A DNA stretch of 64,000 nucleotides from Nocardia vinacea NBRC 16497 (GCF_000308835.1 NZ_BAGN01000050.1:1-64000); one strand, 5' to 3'; counted from the stretch's first letter, positions 52,741 to 61,470 are shown. Program-made: numbers and translations. Notes: generated by a model from the letters alone, not told the origin.

Positions 52741-52998
52741 ATGAATAGCGATGAGCGAATGCTCGAGATCCAGCAGATCAATGAGCGACTCGCGGCGGTG
52801 CGCGGCTCCGCGCGTTCCAGAGACGGCAGCGTGAGCATCGAGACAGATGCCGGCGGTCGGATCACCGACCTCTACATCGCCGACTATGCGATGGACAACG
52901 GCCCTCAGCACCTGGCCAACCTCATTATCGACCGTCACCGTGCCGCACTCGGCAACGCCGAAGCCGCAGCCGTGCAACTGTTCGAGGAGTCCAGGTGA
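52741..52998 (+). CDS. YbaB/EbfC-like protein
   Basis: An 85-residue protein resembling YbaB/EbfC nucleoid proteins: N-terminal helix DERMLEIQQINERLAAVRGS, strand region GSVSIETDAGGRITDLYIADYAM and C-terminal helix ALGNAEAAAVQLFEE. In type VII loci such proteins often precede EspC-like genes, and their role there is unclear. ATG at 52741 has a CGGGGGAACAG site. Its end overlaps the next start. Confidence 0.75.
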   Translation: MNSDERMLEIQQINERLAAVRGSARSRDGSVSIETDAGGRITDLYIADYAMDNGPQHLANLIIDRHRAALGNAEAAAVQLFEESR

Positions 52999-53288
52999 AC
53001 GTCGACCCCGGGAAGATGCGCGCGCTCGCGGCGTCCGTACGCATGAATGCGGGCAGGATCACGACGAAGACGCCGATCGCGAAGGTGAGCCGTGATCTGG
53101 CCCGGGAGCGGATGGCGGATTCGAACCTCGCTGTCAAAGTCGAAGAATCGCTGAAGGCGATGGACACCGTGCTGGCATACCACAATCGCCGCCTGAGCAG
53201 CTTTTGCGACAGCGTGGAGACCGCCGCTGGTGTCTATGAGCAGACAGATGCCGACTGGGCTACCCAACTCAAGCAGCTGGGGGGCTAG
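52995..53288 (+). CDS. EspC-like type VII secretion substrate
   Basis: A 97-residue helical protein starting with GTG: MNVDPGKMRALAASVRMNAG. A long second helix (VEESLKAMDTVLAYHNRRLS) leads to VYEQTDADW, whose Tyr-x-x-x-Asp matches the ESX export signal. This is the EspC/DUF2580-type. It probably pairs with the effector encoded 2 bp downstream. Confidence 0.8.
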   Translation: MNVDPGKMRALAASVRMNAGRITTKTPIAKVSRDLARERMADSNLAVKVEESLKAMDTVLAYHNRRLSSFCDSVETAAGVYEQTDADWATQLKQLGG

Positions 53289-53290
53289 CG

Positions 53291-54508
53291 GTGGCAGATG
53301 GGCAGTCGCTGACCATATCCAAGGTGCTTGGGTGGGACCTACGCTATCTCGGTCAGGTTGTCGACATGATGAACGAGACCTACAAGTTCATCGAGACCGA
53401 GGCCACCGCAGCGGGAAATGCGATAGAGCAGTCCGACGACTACTTCGACAGTTCGGCGGGTGACGCGGCACGACGGCGCGGCCAGGAGGATCGCACCGAC
53501 ACGATTCAGACCTCGGATGTCATCGAACAGATGGCGTCGAAGCTCAGCTCCCTGGTCTCGACCCTGGAAACCAATATTTCGAAGATCCGAACCCGCAAAG
53601 CCGAAGCCGAGGAGTCGAGATGGGATCTGTTCGTCACCGAGGACGGCCACGTCAAGTCCCGCACATCGAACGCCGAAACCTACAGCGACTACTTCCCGTT
53701 CGGTGATGTCGCAGTCGTTGCGAAGGAAATCGTCACCCGGCGTCTGGACAACTTCATCTCGGCTGCCTTCACGCTCGTGCAAAGAGCGGATCAGGAAGGC
53801 GCGGAGATCTACATCAAGGAAATCGAGAAGCTGTCCGACCGGGTTAAGCAGGGTTTGGTTGTCAAGCCGGACGATCCGCAGCTTGCGAAAATCCTCGAGG
53901 ACTATCAAACCGATGTCTCCACGGGGCTGCCGAGACTCTGGCCGGTCGGGTGGCCAGCCGACATTCTCAAGGATAACGGCATAAACGTGAGCCCTTCACT
54001 GATGACCTCCGAAGAGATCTCGGCCATGGAGAACCTGCTGCAGAACCAGGGCGTCGACGCGGTCGCAAAAGCCCTCACCCTGCCCGACCTGGCCAGGAAC
54101 GCCGCCTTGGCGGAGTATCCGGACTCCGTCGCCGATGGTCAAGGTGATGCCTATCGGCACATGTACTGGAATGCCCTTATGTCGCAACAATTCGGTGAGG
54201 ACTGGGCGCAAACCTACGCCACGGCCCACGAGAAGACCGGCGGCAATACGCCGCAACGTGAAGCAATGGACCTCTACAACAATGAAATCGGGCGCGCGAT
54301 CGGGGCAGCCAATCCCAAAGCCACTCCGGAGGAATTGGCCGCGCTGGTCGGGCAGCAGATCAAAGATGGCAAAGCAGTAGTCATTCAGACTTCGAATGCC
54401 GATGGCAGTCAACTGCCCGCCCCGCAGATCACCTGGAGCAATCGGGTGACGGAGGCGATGACCGGATCGCCAGCGGGCGTTGGTATTCCGCTACCCGGGA
54501 GCAAGTGA
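53291..54508 (+). CDS. type VII secretion effector with C-terminal DUF6973 domain
   Basis: A 405-residue protein. The first 120 residues are helical and WXG/LXG-like (LRYLGQVVDMMNETYKFIET, SDVIEQMASKLSSLVSTLET). From about residue 280 comes a domain with conserved His and acidic residues: GDAYRHMYWNALMSQQFG, YATAHEKTGGNTPQREAMD and LYNNEIGRAIGAANP. I recognise this as DUF6973, found at the C-termini of exported effectors; catalysis is unproven but the Arg-His and His-Glu pairs look active-site-like. It follows EspC by 2 bp and precedes a lipoprotein. Confidence 0.75.
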   Translation: MADGQSLTISKVLGWDLRYLGQVVDMMNETYKFIETEATAAGNAIEQSDDYFDSSAGDAARRRGQEDRTDTIQTSDVIEQMASKLSSLVSTLETNISKIRTRKAEAEESRWDLFVTEDGHVKSRTSNAETYSDYFPFGDVAVVAKEIVTRRLDNFISAAFTLVQRADQEGAEIYIKEIEKLSDRVKQGLVVKPDDPQLAKILEDYQTDVSTGLPRLWPVGWPADILKDNGINVSPSLMTSEEISAMENLLQNQGVDAVAKALTLPDLARNAALAEYPDSVADGQGDAYRHMYWNALMSQQFGEDWAQTYATAHEKTGGNTPQREAMDLYNNEIGRAIGAANPKATPEELAALVGQQIKDGKAVVIQTSNADGSQLPAPQITWSNRVTEAMTGSPAGVGIPLPGSK

Positions 54509-54515
54509 TCATCTG

Positions 54516-55070
54516 ATGAGAGTCGGAGCCCTGGCTGTCGTCGCCGGTTTGATACCGGTGCTGCTGGCTGCCGGATGTGGGTCGGACCGGTCCACTGATC
54601 ATCGGGAGGCGGCGAGTACCGACTGTCGCGCCTCGTTCGACGTGCGGTCGGGCGGATCATCGCCGAGTGGCGGTTTCACTCTTCTGACCGCCGCGAGGCA
54701 TGCGGCTTCGGAGGATGTGCCGGTCAAGATGGTGGAAATCACCCGAGCCGCCGGTCTCCGGGACGAATGGGACACGATGGTCGTTGTTACGCCGGGCATG
54801 AAAGCCGATAAATTGAACGAACTCGCGAATACCCCCGGAATGTGCTGGGAGAACTTGCCGGGTCCTTACGACGACGACCAGCCTGAGACGGCCTATTATC
54901 TATTCCTTCATGGTGGCACTCCCTTGCGGGCTGCAACCTGGCTGTTCCCTACGGATGACGAATTGGACTTCCGGTGGACGGGCACAAAAGTCGTATACCC
55001 GGACACACTACTCACCCCGCTCCACTCACCTGGGGTCGATCCCAAACTCCGTGTGACTCCTGCGAATTGA
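54516..55070 (+). CDS. putative lipoprotein, candidate immunity protein
   Basis: A 184-residue lipoprotein: signal MRVGALAVVAGLIPVLLAAG with lipobox AAGC, then a globular domain with two Cys (STDCRASFDV and NTPGMCWENLPG). Family not recognised. It starts 7 bp after the DUF6973 effector, so it may be an extracytoplasmic immunity lipoprotein or a cell-surface partner. Its 3' end overlaps the opposite-strand gene at 55026 by 45 bp. Confidence 0.65.
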   Translation: MRVGALAVVAGLIPVLLAAGCGSDRSTDHREAASTDCRASFDVRSGGSSPSGGFTLLTAARHAASEDVPVKMVEITRAAGLRDEWDTMVVVTPGMKADKLNELANTPGMCWENLPGPYDDDQPETAYYLFLHGGTPLRAATWLFPTDDELDFRWTGTKVVYPDTLLTPLHSPGVDPKLRVTPAN

Positions 55071-55322
55071 GTCCAATCCGCGTGCGTCCAGGAGGGCATC
55101 ACCGATCGCGAGCGCCACCCCGGCCAGCCCCGAAACCTTGATCAGCACGGTGGCAGCCAGACCGGCATGAAGTGCGATGTCGATGATCGGCGCGAAGAAG
55201 ACGCGCCATTCCCGAGGCGAAGGGTAGCGGGGATCGTTCTTGTCGCCGTGGTAACGCGGTCCGCGTGGCGGAGCCTCCAGATAGTTGTTGACTCGCTGCA
55301 ACCCTCGACCGACGATCCCCAT
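55026..55322 (-). CDS. small hypothetical membrane protein
   Basis: A 98-residue protein. A basic N-terminal half (MGIVGRGLQRVNNYLEAPPR, then DPRYPSPREWRVFF) leads to a hydrophobic stretch IIDIALHAGLAATVLIKVSG plus LAGVALAIGDALLD, probably one or two membrane helices. No family recognised. It overlaps the lipoprotein gene by 45 bp on the other strand, and dacB begins far upstream of it, so it could be a stand-alone gene or a remnant. Confidence 0.5.
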   Translation of the reverse strand: MGIVGRGLQRVNNYLEAPPRGPRYHGDKNDPRYPSPREWRVFFAPIIDIALHAGLAATVLIKVSGLAGVALAIGDALLDARGLDSIRRSHTEFGIDPR

Positions 55323-55371
55323 ATCGACGATCTTGGCATACTGCTGCCGCGAAGCTCCTTGGAACTTCGGT

Positions 55372-56667
55372 CTATCGGTGGCGGCTCATGCGGCGGGCTC
55401 CGAGCAGGAGTGCGAGGACCAGGATGACGCCGCCTACCAGCAATAGCGTACGGGTGCCCACGTGGTCGTCGGATTCATCGGCGGGCTGGGCTTCGTGGTC
55501 GGTGTCTTTCGGGGGTGGGGAGGCGAGTCCCGCAGTGCCTTTCGTGGATCCGGACTTGGTTTCCGGGAGCTTGCCGACGGTGGAGCTCTTCGGCAGGGCG
55601 AAACCATAGTCGAGCAGGCGTGCGGCCTGTTCCCATGGACGTATCGGCAGCACATCGGCTTTCAGCAGCGTCACGACGAGTCTGCGGCCGTCGCGTTGGG
55701 CGGCGGCGACGAAGGTCTGTCTGGCGTCGTCGGTGTAACCGGTCTTGCCGCCGAGCGCACCGTCGTAGTCGTAGAGCAGGTGGTTGTCGTTGGCGATGGG
55801 GAAACCCGGATGGTCTTTGTCGTCAGGGTTTTTCGGGTCCTTGGGGTAGCCGGGAAAATCGACTTGCTCGGTGTGGATGAATTCGGCGAACAAAGGAATT
55901 GTCATGGCCTCGCGGAACAACACCGACAGGTCGTAGGCCGAGCTGCTCATCCCGGGGCCGTCCAGACCGGACGGGCTGGCGGTGCGAGTATCCAAGGCGT
56001 ACAACGACTTTGCTAGATCGTTCATCTTCTGTACCGCAGCGGCGTCGCCGCCGAGCTGGGTGGCGATGGCATGCGCGGCATCGTTGCCCGACGCCATGAT
56101 CAGCGCCTGCATGAGCTGTCGGTTGGTGTAGCGCCCGCCGGGGCCGATGCCGACGCGGGTGCCGTCGGCATTCGCGTCGTCCTGTGTTCCGATGACGGTC
56201 TTGTTCAGGTCGAGGCTGCGCAGCGCAACGGTCGCGAGCAGCACCTTGATCGTGCTGGCGGGCCGATAGCGCCCGTGCGGGTCCTTGGCGGCGAGCACCT
56301 CACCGGTATCGAGATCCGATACCTGCCAGGCCGTGGCGGAAATGTCCTGCGGCACCGGCGGTGCGCCGCGCGGGATGACCACGCCGCATTCACCCAGTCG
56401 TGAGCCGCCGACCGGTGGAATCGGCACGGCCAGCGGGGTCGGTGTCGGCTGTCCGGGTTCGGGGACCTCGGATTCGTCGATCGGGTTGGGCGGCTTCGTC
56501 TTCTGCGGGCAGCTGTCGGTATTCGGGGTGCTGAACGGCGTCGTCGTAGTGGTGGTCGTCGGCGTCGCATGCGAAATGGTCGCGGCAGGGCCCCAGGTCA
56601 CGGCCGTAATGGCCAGTGCAGAACCGAGGCAGAGTGCGACGAGGAGGCGAAGGTCCCGGGTGCTCAT
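55372..56667 (-). CDS. dacB: D-alanyl-D-alanine carboxypeptidase
   Basis: A 431-residue penicillin-binding protein. After a signal segment and a Pro/Thr-rich linker (residues 30-110) the three active-site motifs are in order: STIK (Ser138, Lys141), SGN (193-195) and KTG (308-310). A C-terminal membrane anchor (LLLVGGVILVLALLLGA) follows. It trims peptidoglycan stem peptides. In mycobacteria dacB1 is the matching gene. ATG at 56667 gives the hydrophobic start; the extension upstream does not. Confidence 0.9.
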   Translation of the reverse strand: MSTRDLRLLVALCLGSALAITAVTWGPAATISHATPTTTTTTTPFSTPNTDSCPQKTKPPNPIDESEVPEPGQPTPTPLAVPIPPVGGSRLGECGVVIPRGAPPVPQDISATAWQVSDLDTGEVLAAKDPHGRYRPASTIKVLLATVALRSLDLNKTVIGTQDDANADGTRVGIGPGGRYTNRQLMQALIMASGNDAAHAIATQLGGDAAAVQKMNDLAKSLYALDTRTASPSGLDGPGMSSSAYDLSVLFREAMTIPLFAEFIHTEQVDFPGYPKDPKNPDDKDHPGFPIANDNHLLYDYDGALGGKTGYTDDARQTFVAAAQRDGRRLVVTLLKADVLPIRPWEQAARLLDYGFALPKSSTVGKLPETKSGSTKGTAGLASPPPKDTDHEAQPADESDDHVGTRTLLLVGGVILVLALLLGARRMSRHR

Positions 56668-56729
56668 CGGCTGCGAGCCTACTGATCGGCCGCGCGGTGG
56701 GCCGTCCTGAGACACGAATGCGCCCAGTA

Positions 56730-56782
56730 TTGACAGGAACTACTAAATGAGAGCTACTATCAAATGAATGTAACTCTCATTT
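56730..56782 (+). promoter_or_regulatory. promoter and operator of the second DHA2 pump
   Basis: TTGACA at 56730-56735 and TACTAT at 56755-56760 form a promoter with a 19-bp spacer. AAATGAGAG (56745-56753) and CTCTCATTT (56774-56782) are perfect 9-bp inverted arms overlapping it. The ATG at 56764 falls inside this repeat. Confidence 0.6.
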
Positions 56783-56793
56783 CTGGAGGGGCT

Positions 56794-58338
56794 ATGCAGA
56801 CAGATTCGACTCGCCGCTGGTTGGCGCTGGGGGCGCTGGCCTTGGCAATGCTGACCATCGGCCTGGATATGACCGTGCTGACCGTGGCGCTGCCCACCCT
56901 CGCCGTCGACCTGAACGCGAACACCGGCGCGCTGCAGTGGTTCAGCACCGCGTACACACTGGCGCTCGCGGCCGTGATGCTGCCCGCGGGCGCGCTCGGC
57001 GACCGTTACGGCCGCAAGAAGCTGCTGATCGGCGCGCTGGTGCTGTTCGGCGCGGCCTCGCTGGCCTGCGCCTTCGCCACCACCGCCGGTCAACTCATCG
57101 AGGCTCGCGTGGTACTCGGCATTGCCGCGGCGGTCATGATCCCGCTGTCGATGGCGGTGCTGCCGGTGCTGTTCCCGGATTCGGCGCAGCGGGCCAAGGC
57201 CATGAACATCTGGGTCACCTCGACCGCACTGGGACTGCCGCTCGGTCCGATCCTCGGCGGCTGGCTGATCGATAACTTCTGGTGGGGTTCGGTATTCCTG
57301 ATCAATGTCCCGATGGTGGTGCTCGGCGTGCTGGCCATCGCGGTCCTGGTGCCGGAGTCGCGGAACCCGGATCAGCGGCCGATGGATCTGCCGGGCATCG
57401 CGCTGTCGATTCTCGGCATGGTCGGCGTCACTTATGGATTCATCCGGCTCGGTGATAAGGGCTGGGGCGATGGGCTCGGTTGGGGTGCGCTGCTCGGCGG
57501 CGTCGCGATCGTCGCGGTATTCATCGCGTGGCAGCGGCGCGCGAGCTTCCCGCTGGTCGATCTGGGCCTGTTCGGCAGCCCCGGCTTCCGCTGGGGCGCG
57601 GCGTTCACCGTGATCATCACGTTCGGTTTGTTCGGCCTGTTCTTTACCGTGCCGCAGTATTTCCAGGCGGTCCTCGGCGCGGATGCGCTCGGCAGCGGCG
57701 TGCGCCTGCTGCCGTTGATCGGCGGACTGCTGATCGGATCGCGGCTGGGTGATCGGTTGCAGCCGAAACTGGGACCGGCGCTCATGGTGGCACTCGGCCT
57801 GACGGTGCTGGCAGTCGGCATGGGTTTGGGCGGACTGACCGAACTCGGGACCTCGTACTGGTTCGTGGCCCTATGGGTCGGGTTGACCGGCGCGGGCATG
57901 GGCCTCGGGCTGCCGGCAGGCATGGCGGTCGCGTTGGACAATCTCGAGGTGGCCCGTGCGGGCGTCGGCTCGGCGCTGGTGCAGGCGTTGCGTCAGGCGG
58001 CGGGCACCATCGCGGTGGCGGTGCTCGGCACCGTGCTGGCTACCGTCTACCGCGGCGATCTCGGCGCATTGAATGTCGACCCGATTCGCGACAGCGTGAA
58101 TACCGGTGTGGCAGTTGCGAAGTCGACCGGCAACGCGGCCATGCTGGAGCAGGTGCAGTCGGCGTTCGTCGGCGGGATGAGCGCGATGCTGTGGGTGTGT
58201 GCGGCGCTCTGCGCGGTGGCGGTGCCGCTCGCACTGCGGGTGCTGCCGGGGCGGTCCACGGCCGCACCACAACGTGAGAAGGCGATACCGGACATGCTGG
58301 TTCCGGTCGATGGGCCAGAATCGACACATGTCGGTTGA
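56794..58338 (+). CDS. MFS transporter, DHA2 (14-TM) drug efflux family
   Basis: A 514-residue membrane protein with about 14 hydrophobic segments. DHA2 motifs: LDMTVLTVALPTLAVDL, GALGDRYGRKKLLIGALVLF (motif A) and ARVVLGIAAAVMIPLSMAVL (motif C area). SmvA-like pumps of this type export biocides or drugs. ATG at 56794 is chosen because GGAGGGG lies just before it and the 56764 ATG sits in the operator. It is followed, with 11 bp overlap, by its TetR gene. Confidence 0.85.
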   Translation: MQTDSTRRWLALGALALAMLTIGLDMTVLTVALPTLAVDLNANTGALQWFSTAYTLALAAVMLPAGALGDRYGRKKLLIGALVLFGAASLACAFATTAGQLIEARVVLGIAAAVMIPLSMAVLPVLFPDSAQRAKAMNIWVTSTALGLPLGPILGGWLIDNFWWGSVFLINVPMVVLGVLAIAVLVPESRNPDQRPMDLPGIALSILGMVGVTYGFIRLGDKGWGDGLGWGALLGGVAIVAVFIAWQRRASFPLVDLGLFGSPGFRWGAAFTVIITFGLFGLFFTVPQYFQAVLGADALGSGVRLLPLIGGLLIGSRLGDRLQPKLGPALMVALGLTVLAVGMGLGGLTELGTSYWFVALWVGLTGAGMGLGLPAGMAVALDNLEVARAGVGSALVQALRQAAGTIAVAVLGTVLATVYRGDLGALNVDPIRDSVNTGVAVAKSTGNAAMLEQVQSAFVGGMSAMLWVCAALCAVAVPLALRVLPGRSTAAPQREKAIPDMLVPVDGPESTHVG

Positions 58339-58933
58339 GCTGCCCGCGGACGGGACGGCCGCGCAGAGCCTGCGCGAGCGGAAGAAGGAACGGACCCGCC
58401 GGACGATTCGCGAAGAAGCGTTCCGGCTGTTCCGTGAGCAGGGCTATACCGAGACCACCATCGAGCAGATCGCCGCGGCGGCCGAGGTATCACCCAGCAC
58501 CTTCTTCCGCTATTTCCCGACCAAGGAACAGCTGGTGCTCGCCGACGATCTCGATCCACTGCTGATCGATGCGATACGGGCCCAGCCACACGACATCCCG
58601 CCGCTGACCGCGTTCCGCAATGCGGTGGCGGGGGTGTTCGCGGAGTTGCCCGTCGCCGAGCTGGCATTCGAGCAGGAGCGTCAGGCGCTGCTCTATCACG
58701 TGCCCGAGCTGCGCGCGGCCATCGGATTGGAACTGCAACGCGGCATCGACCTGATGGCGGGCCTGCTCGCCGATCATATGGGCCGGGATACGGACGATTT
58801 CGAGATACGCGTGACCGCCGGTGCCATCGCGGGAATCGCGCTCGGCATCGCGAAGTTGTCCCCGCTGAATGCCGAGAACCTCAATCACGCACTGGATTTC
58901 CTGGAGGCGGGGTTACCGCTCGGCAAGCAGTAG
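58328..58933 (+). CDS. TetR family regulator of the DHA2 pump
   Basis: A 201-residue TetR protein. Helix-turn-helix at about residues 22-65 (TIREEAFRLFREQGYTETTI, then IAAAAEVSPSTFFRYFPTKEQLV) and a C-terminal helical domain. It overlaps the end of the pump gene, so the two are co-transcribed; the inverted repeat before the pump is its probable site. Its stop is inside a strong hairpin. Confidence 0.85.
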   Translation: MSVELPADGTAAQSLRERKKERTRRTIREEAFRLFREQGYTETTIEQIAAAAEVSPSTFFRYFPTKEQLVLADDLDPLLIDAIRAQPHDIPPLTAFRNAVAGVFAELPVAELAFEQERQALLYHVPELRAAIGLELQRGIDLMAGLLADHMGRDTDDFEIRVTAGAIAGIALGIAKLSPLNAENLNHALDFLEAGLPLGKQ

Positions 58934-58946
58934 TGCTGCCGAGCGG
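58916..58946. terminator. hairpin overlapping the TetR stop
   Basis: CCGCTCGGCA (58916-58925) and TGCCGAGCGG (58937-58946) form a perfect 10-bp stem between converging genes. Confidence 0.65.
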
Positions 58947-58955
58947 CCGAAAATC

Positions 58956-59627
58956 CTAGGCGGACTTGGTAACCGGGCACCCGTGTGCCAATGGGCCGAG
59001 CAATTTGTTGTTGTCGTAGAAATGCTCGAGTTCGAGAATGCGCAGGTCGTCGCTGACCCTGGCGATCGTCACGCCGAACATCTCGATCAATGCGCCGGTG
59101 GGCTGGTTGCCCTTGTATTCGCCGTCGTAGCGGCCCCAGTGCCGCCAGCGGAAGGTGACGGCGGGTGGTCCGGCCAGCACCTCGAGCACCTCCCAGAAGA
59201 AGCCGTTCGGGAAGGCGGTGTGGAAGGTCTCGTGGGAGGACTCGAAGGTCTCCTGCTCGACCTCGTAGTACGGGTTGTCGCCGATCAGGATGTTGTAGCT
59301 GCCGATCCTGGCGAATTCCTCGGCGTCCTGCCACGGCCCGCCGTTGACCCGGCCCCGGTAGTGCTCGGCGACCAGCGAAACCCAGGTCGCCGGATCCTTC
59401 TTGTGCGAGACCTCCATTTCGAAGACCCGCACCAGATCCTCGACGACGGCCTCGAGCGAGCCCGCCGCGTGGTCGGTGGTGCGCTCGCGCGGCACGGTTT
59501 CTCTGGTCAGGTGGTAATCCGGCGCGCCGTTGCGCCAATCCTCGGCCGGCGTCGCGGCGACCACCGCGTCCCGGCCCTGTAGCCACAGCGGCGTCTCCGG
59601 TGTGGAATCCGTTGTATCAACTGTCAT
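58956..59627 (-). CDS. SnoaL-like / pathogen-related-type protein
   Basis: A 223-residue NTF2-fold protein. Blocks such as PDYHLTRETVPRERTTDHAA, GSLEAVVEDLVRVFEMEVSH, WVSLVAEHYRGRVNGGPW and FRWRHWGRYDGEYKGNQPTG resemble the plant pathogen-related and SnoaL-like families. The role is unknown; an ester cyclase or lipid-binding function is possible. Stands alone, with no operon partner. Confidence 0.7.
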   Translation of the reverse strand: MTVDTTDSTPETPLWLQGRDAVVAATPAEDWRNGAPDYHLTRETVPRERTTDHAAGSLEAVVEDLVRVFEMEVSHKKDPATWVSLVAEHYRGRVNGGPWQDAEEFARIGSYNILIGDNPYYEVEQETFESSHETFHTAFPNGFFWEVLEVLAGPPAVTFRWRHWGRYDGEYKGNQPTGALIEMFGVTIARVSDDLRILELEHFYDNNKLLGPLAHGCPVTKSA

Positions 59628-59770
59628 CTCGGCTCTCGCCCCTTCGAAGAGATCGGACGCGAGGCAGGCTAACAGCCGGTTGGTCTGTTGTCGCGGCAGG
59701 TCTATGAGGCGGGCGAATTCACCGAACTCTAATGTCTACCAGCAACTTTCGAGTTTTAAACGATGATGTG

Positions 59771-60664
59771 TCACATTCTGCTCGTCGTGTGCAGTGCGCG
59801 GTGCGGTGAATCGTCGTCCATGGTGGCGAAGAAGCCGCCGATCACATCCTCGATCTCCGAAATCGACTGTGCGCAATACAGAATCGGTTGGTAGTGCGTG
59901 ATGTCGTAGACGGCGGTACCCATCGTCGCCACGTCAAGCGGTCGCAGCTCGGCGTGCTGGAACTCGTCGATCTCGCCGTAGGAGGACAGTAATCCGGCCC
60001 CGTAGCAACGAATTTCGCCGTTCTCCCGAACCACGCCGAACTCCATGGAGAACCAGAACACATCGGCGAGAAATTTCAGCGCCGTCTCGGTGGTCAGCCG
60101 GGCGACGGCCGCGCCGACCGCCTCGTAGATGGCGGCGAAGCGCGGGCTGGCTATCTGATTGGCGTGCCCAATGATCTCGTGGATGGCATCGGGTTCCGGG
60201 GTGTACAGCGGGGCCGAATGGTGCCGGATGTACTGGGTCGAGTGGAAGGTCCGGTCGGCGAAGGAGCCGAAGAACTCGCGCAGCGGCACCAGGCCCGCGG
60301 CAGGCACGTAGCGGAATCCGGTCAGCGGGGTCAGCGCCGCGGAGACCTCGTCGAGCTGCGGAATGTGATCTCTCGGCAAATCGAGCCGGGCCGCGGCCGC
60401 GAGCACCTCGGTGGCGGCGTACTTCTGGTGTTTGCGGGCGAGTTCGGCCGACACGATGCGCCACACCTGCTGTTCCTCATCGGTGTAGTCGATATGTGGC
60501 AACGGTTTATCCGGTGTGTAATCCAGTGCCAGCGCGGCGATCGCATTGCGGCGGGCGCGGTAATCCGGATCGTGCACGCCGGGGTGCTCGTCGCTCAGGT
60601 GCACCAAGACATCGCCATCGCCGGATCGGGTCACCGGCGAGTAAAGCTGAGCTTCGGTGAACAT
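59771..60664 (-). CDS. phhA: phenylalanine 4-monooxygenase
   Basis: A 297-residue aromatic amino acid hydroxylase converting phenylalanine to tyrosine with tetrahydropterin and O2. The iron ligands are in TPEPDAIHEIIGHANQ (His162 and His167) and WFSMEFG (Glu208). ATG at 60664 (MFTEAQLYSP) is used. No pterin-4a-carbinolamine dehydratase gene is next to it. Confidence 0.9.
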   Translation of the reverse strand: MFTEAQLYSPVTRSGDGDVLVHLSDEHPGVHDPDYRARRNAIAALALDYTPDKPLPHIDYTDEEQQVWRIVSAELARKHQKYAATEVLAAAARLDLPRDHIPQLDEVSAALTPLTGFRYVPAAGLVPLREFFGSFADRTFHSTQYIRHHSAPLYTPEPDAIHEIIGHANQIASPRFAAIYEAVGAAVARLTTETALKFLADVFWFSMEFGVVRENGEIRCYGAGLLSSYGEIDEFQHAELRPLDVATMGTAVYDITHYQPILYCAQSISEIEDVIGGFFATMDDDSPHRALHTTSRM

Positions 60665-60705
60665 ACGTCGATGCAAGCACCGCTGGGTCTTTGCGACAAC
60701 AAAAG

Positions 60706-60740
60706 CCCGCCCAGCTGGTCAAACTGCCTAGCTGGGCGGG
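60706..60740 (-). terminator. intrinsic terminator of the DUF4396 gene
   Basis: CCCGCCCAGCT (60706-60716) and AGCTGGGCGGG (60730-60740) form a perfect 11-bp stem. On the minus strand it is followed by CTTTTGTTG, on the plus strand by TTTCTT. It lies 51 bp after the DUF4396 stop. Confidence 0.85.
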
Positions 60741-60791
60741 TTTCTTCACGTTATTACCGGCAGTAGACCGGCTCCTGTGGCGGCGAGCTGA

Positions 60792-61352
60792 TCAGTGGTG
60801 GCCGTGCAATTCGTGCACCACCGCATGGCCCATGCCGCGGCCGATCATCCACTTGTTGACCGGCGTGGTGAGGATGAAGGCCACCACCAGGGAGAAGGCG
60901 AGCGTGGCCCAGAACATGACCGTATCCAGGTGTGCGTCCATGGCGCCGGGCACGGCGAGGATGACGGCATTGTCGACGATTTCCATGACCGTGATCGAGA
61001 CCGTATCGGCGGCCAGCGCGGTGGTGATGGCGGCGGCCAGCGGCAGACCCGCCTTCAGTACGCCGCGCATGGTCAGTGCGTAGCCGAAGAAGAAGGCAAG
61101 GACGATCGCCAACACCATGGTCGCGGTGTTGTTCCAGCCGAGTGCGGTGCCGATCACCATGCCGAGGATTTCGCCGATCGCACAGCCGGTGAGGCAGTGC
61201 AGGGTGGCCTGGGCGGCCATCCGCCAGGACGCCGGAGCGTGATGCTCGGTGTTTGCGTGCTGAGTATGCCCGGCGGCTGCCTCATGCGCGGAATGTGCTG
61301 TGTGCCCGACATGTTCGTGGTGTTCGACGGGCGTTCCGTGCTCGTGCTCCAT
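60792..61352 (-). CDS. DUF4396 membrane protein with His-rich N-terminus
   Basis: A 186-residue membrane protein. Residues 1-41 are extremely His-rich (HEHGTPVEHHEHVGHTAHSA, then HTQHANTEHHAP), a likely metal-binding segment. The DUF4396 core follows: WRMAAQATLHCLTGCAIGEI, FFFGYALTMRGVLKAG, SITVMEIVDNAVIL and KWMIGRGMGHAVVHELHGHH, with four or five membrane helices. The CsoR-like operator 12 bp upstream suggests copper or other metal control, so a metal transport or tolerance role is inferred. Confidence 0.8.
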   Translation of the reverse strand: MEHEHGTPVEHHEHVGHTAHSAHEAAAGHTQHANTEHHAPASWRMAAQATLHCLTGCAIGEILGMVIGTALGWNNTATMVLAIVLAFFFGYALTMRGVLKAGLPLAAAITTALAADTVSITVMEIVDNAVILAVPGAMDAHLDTVMFWATLAFSLVVAFILTTPVNKWMIGRGMGHAVVHELHGHH

Positions 61353-61363
61353 GCGGGGAACTA

Positions 61364-61378
61364 TACCCCCGTAGGGTA
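61364..61378 (-). promoter_or_regulatory. CsoR/RcnR-like metal operator
   Basis: TACCC-CCGTA-GGGTA is the GC-rich dyad type bound by CsoR-family repressors. It lies 12 bp upstream of the DUF4396 ATG on the minus strand. Confidence 0.6.
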
Positions 61379-61470
61379 ATTAGTCAAATGTGGATTCCGG
61401 CCTTGTGCCCGATTTGCCAGACATCAGCGGGCCGGATAAAGCAATATGGCGAATGTACGAAGGAGGGCGC

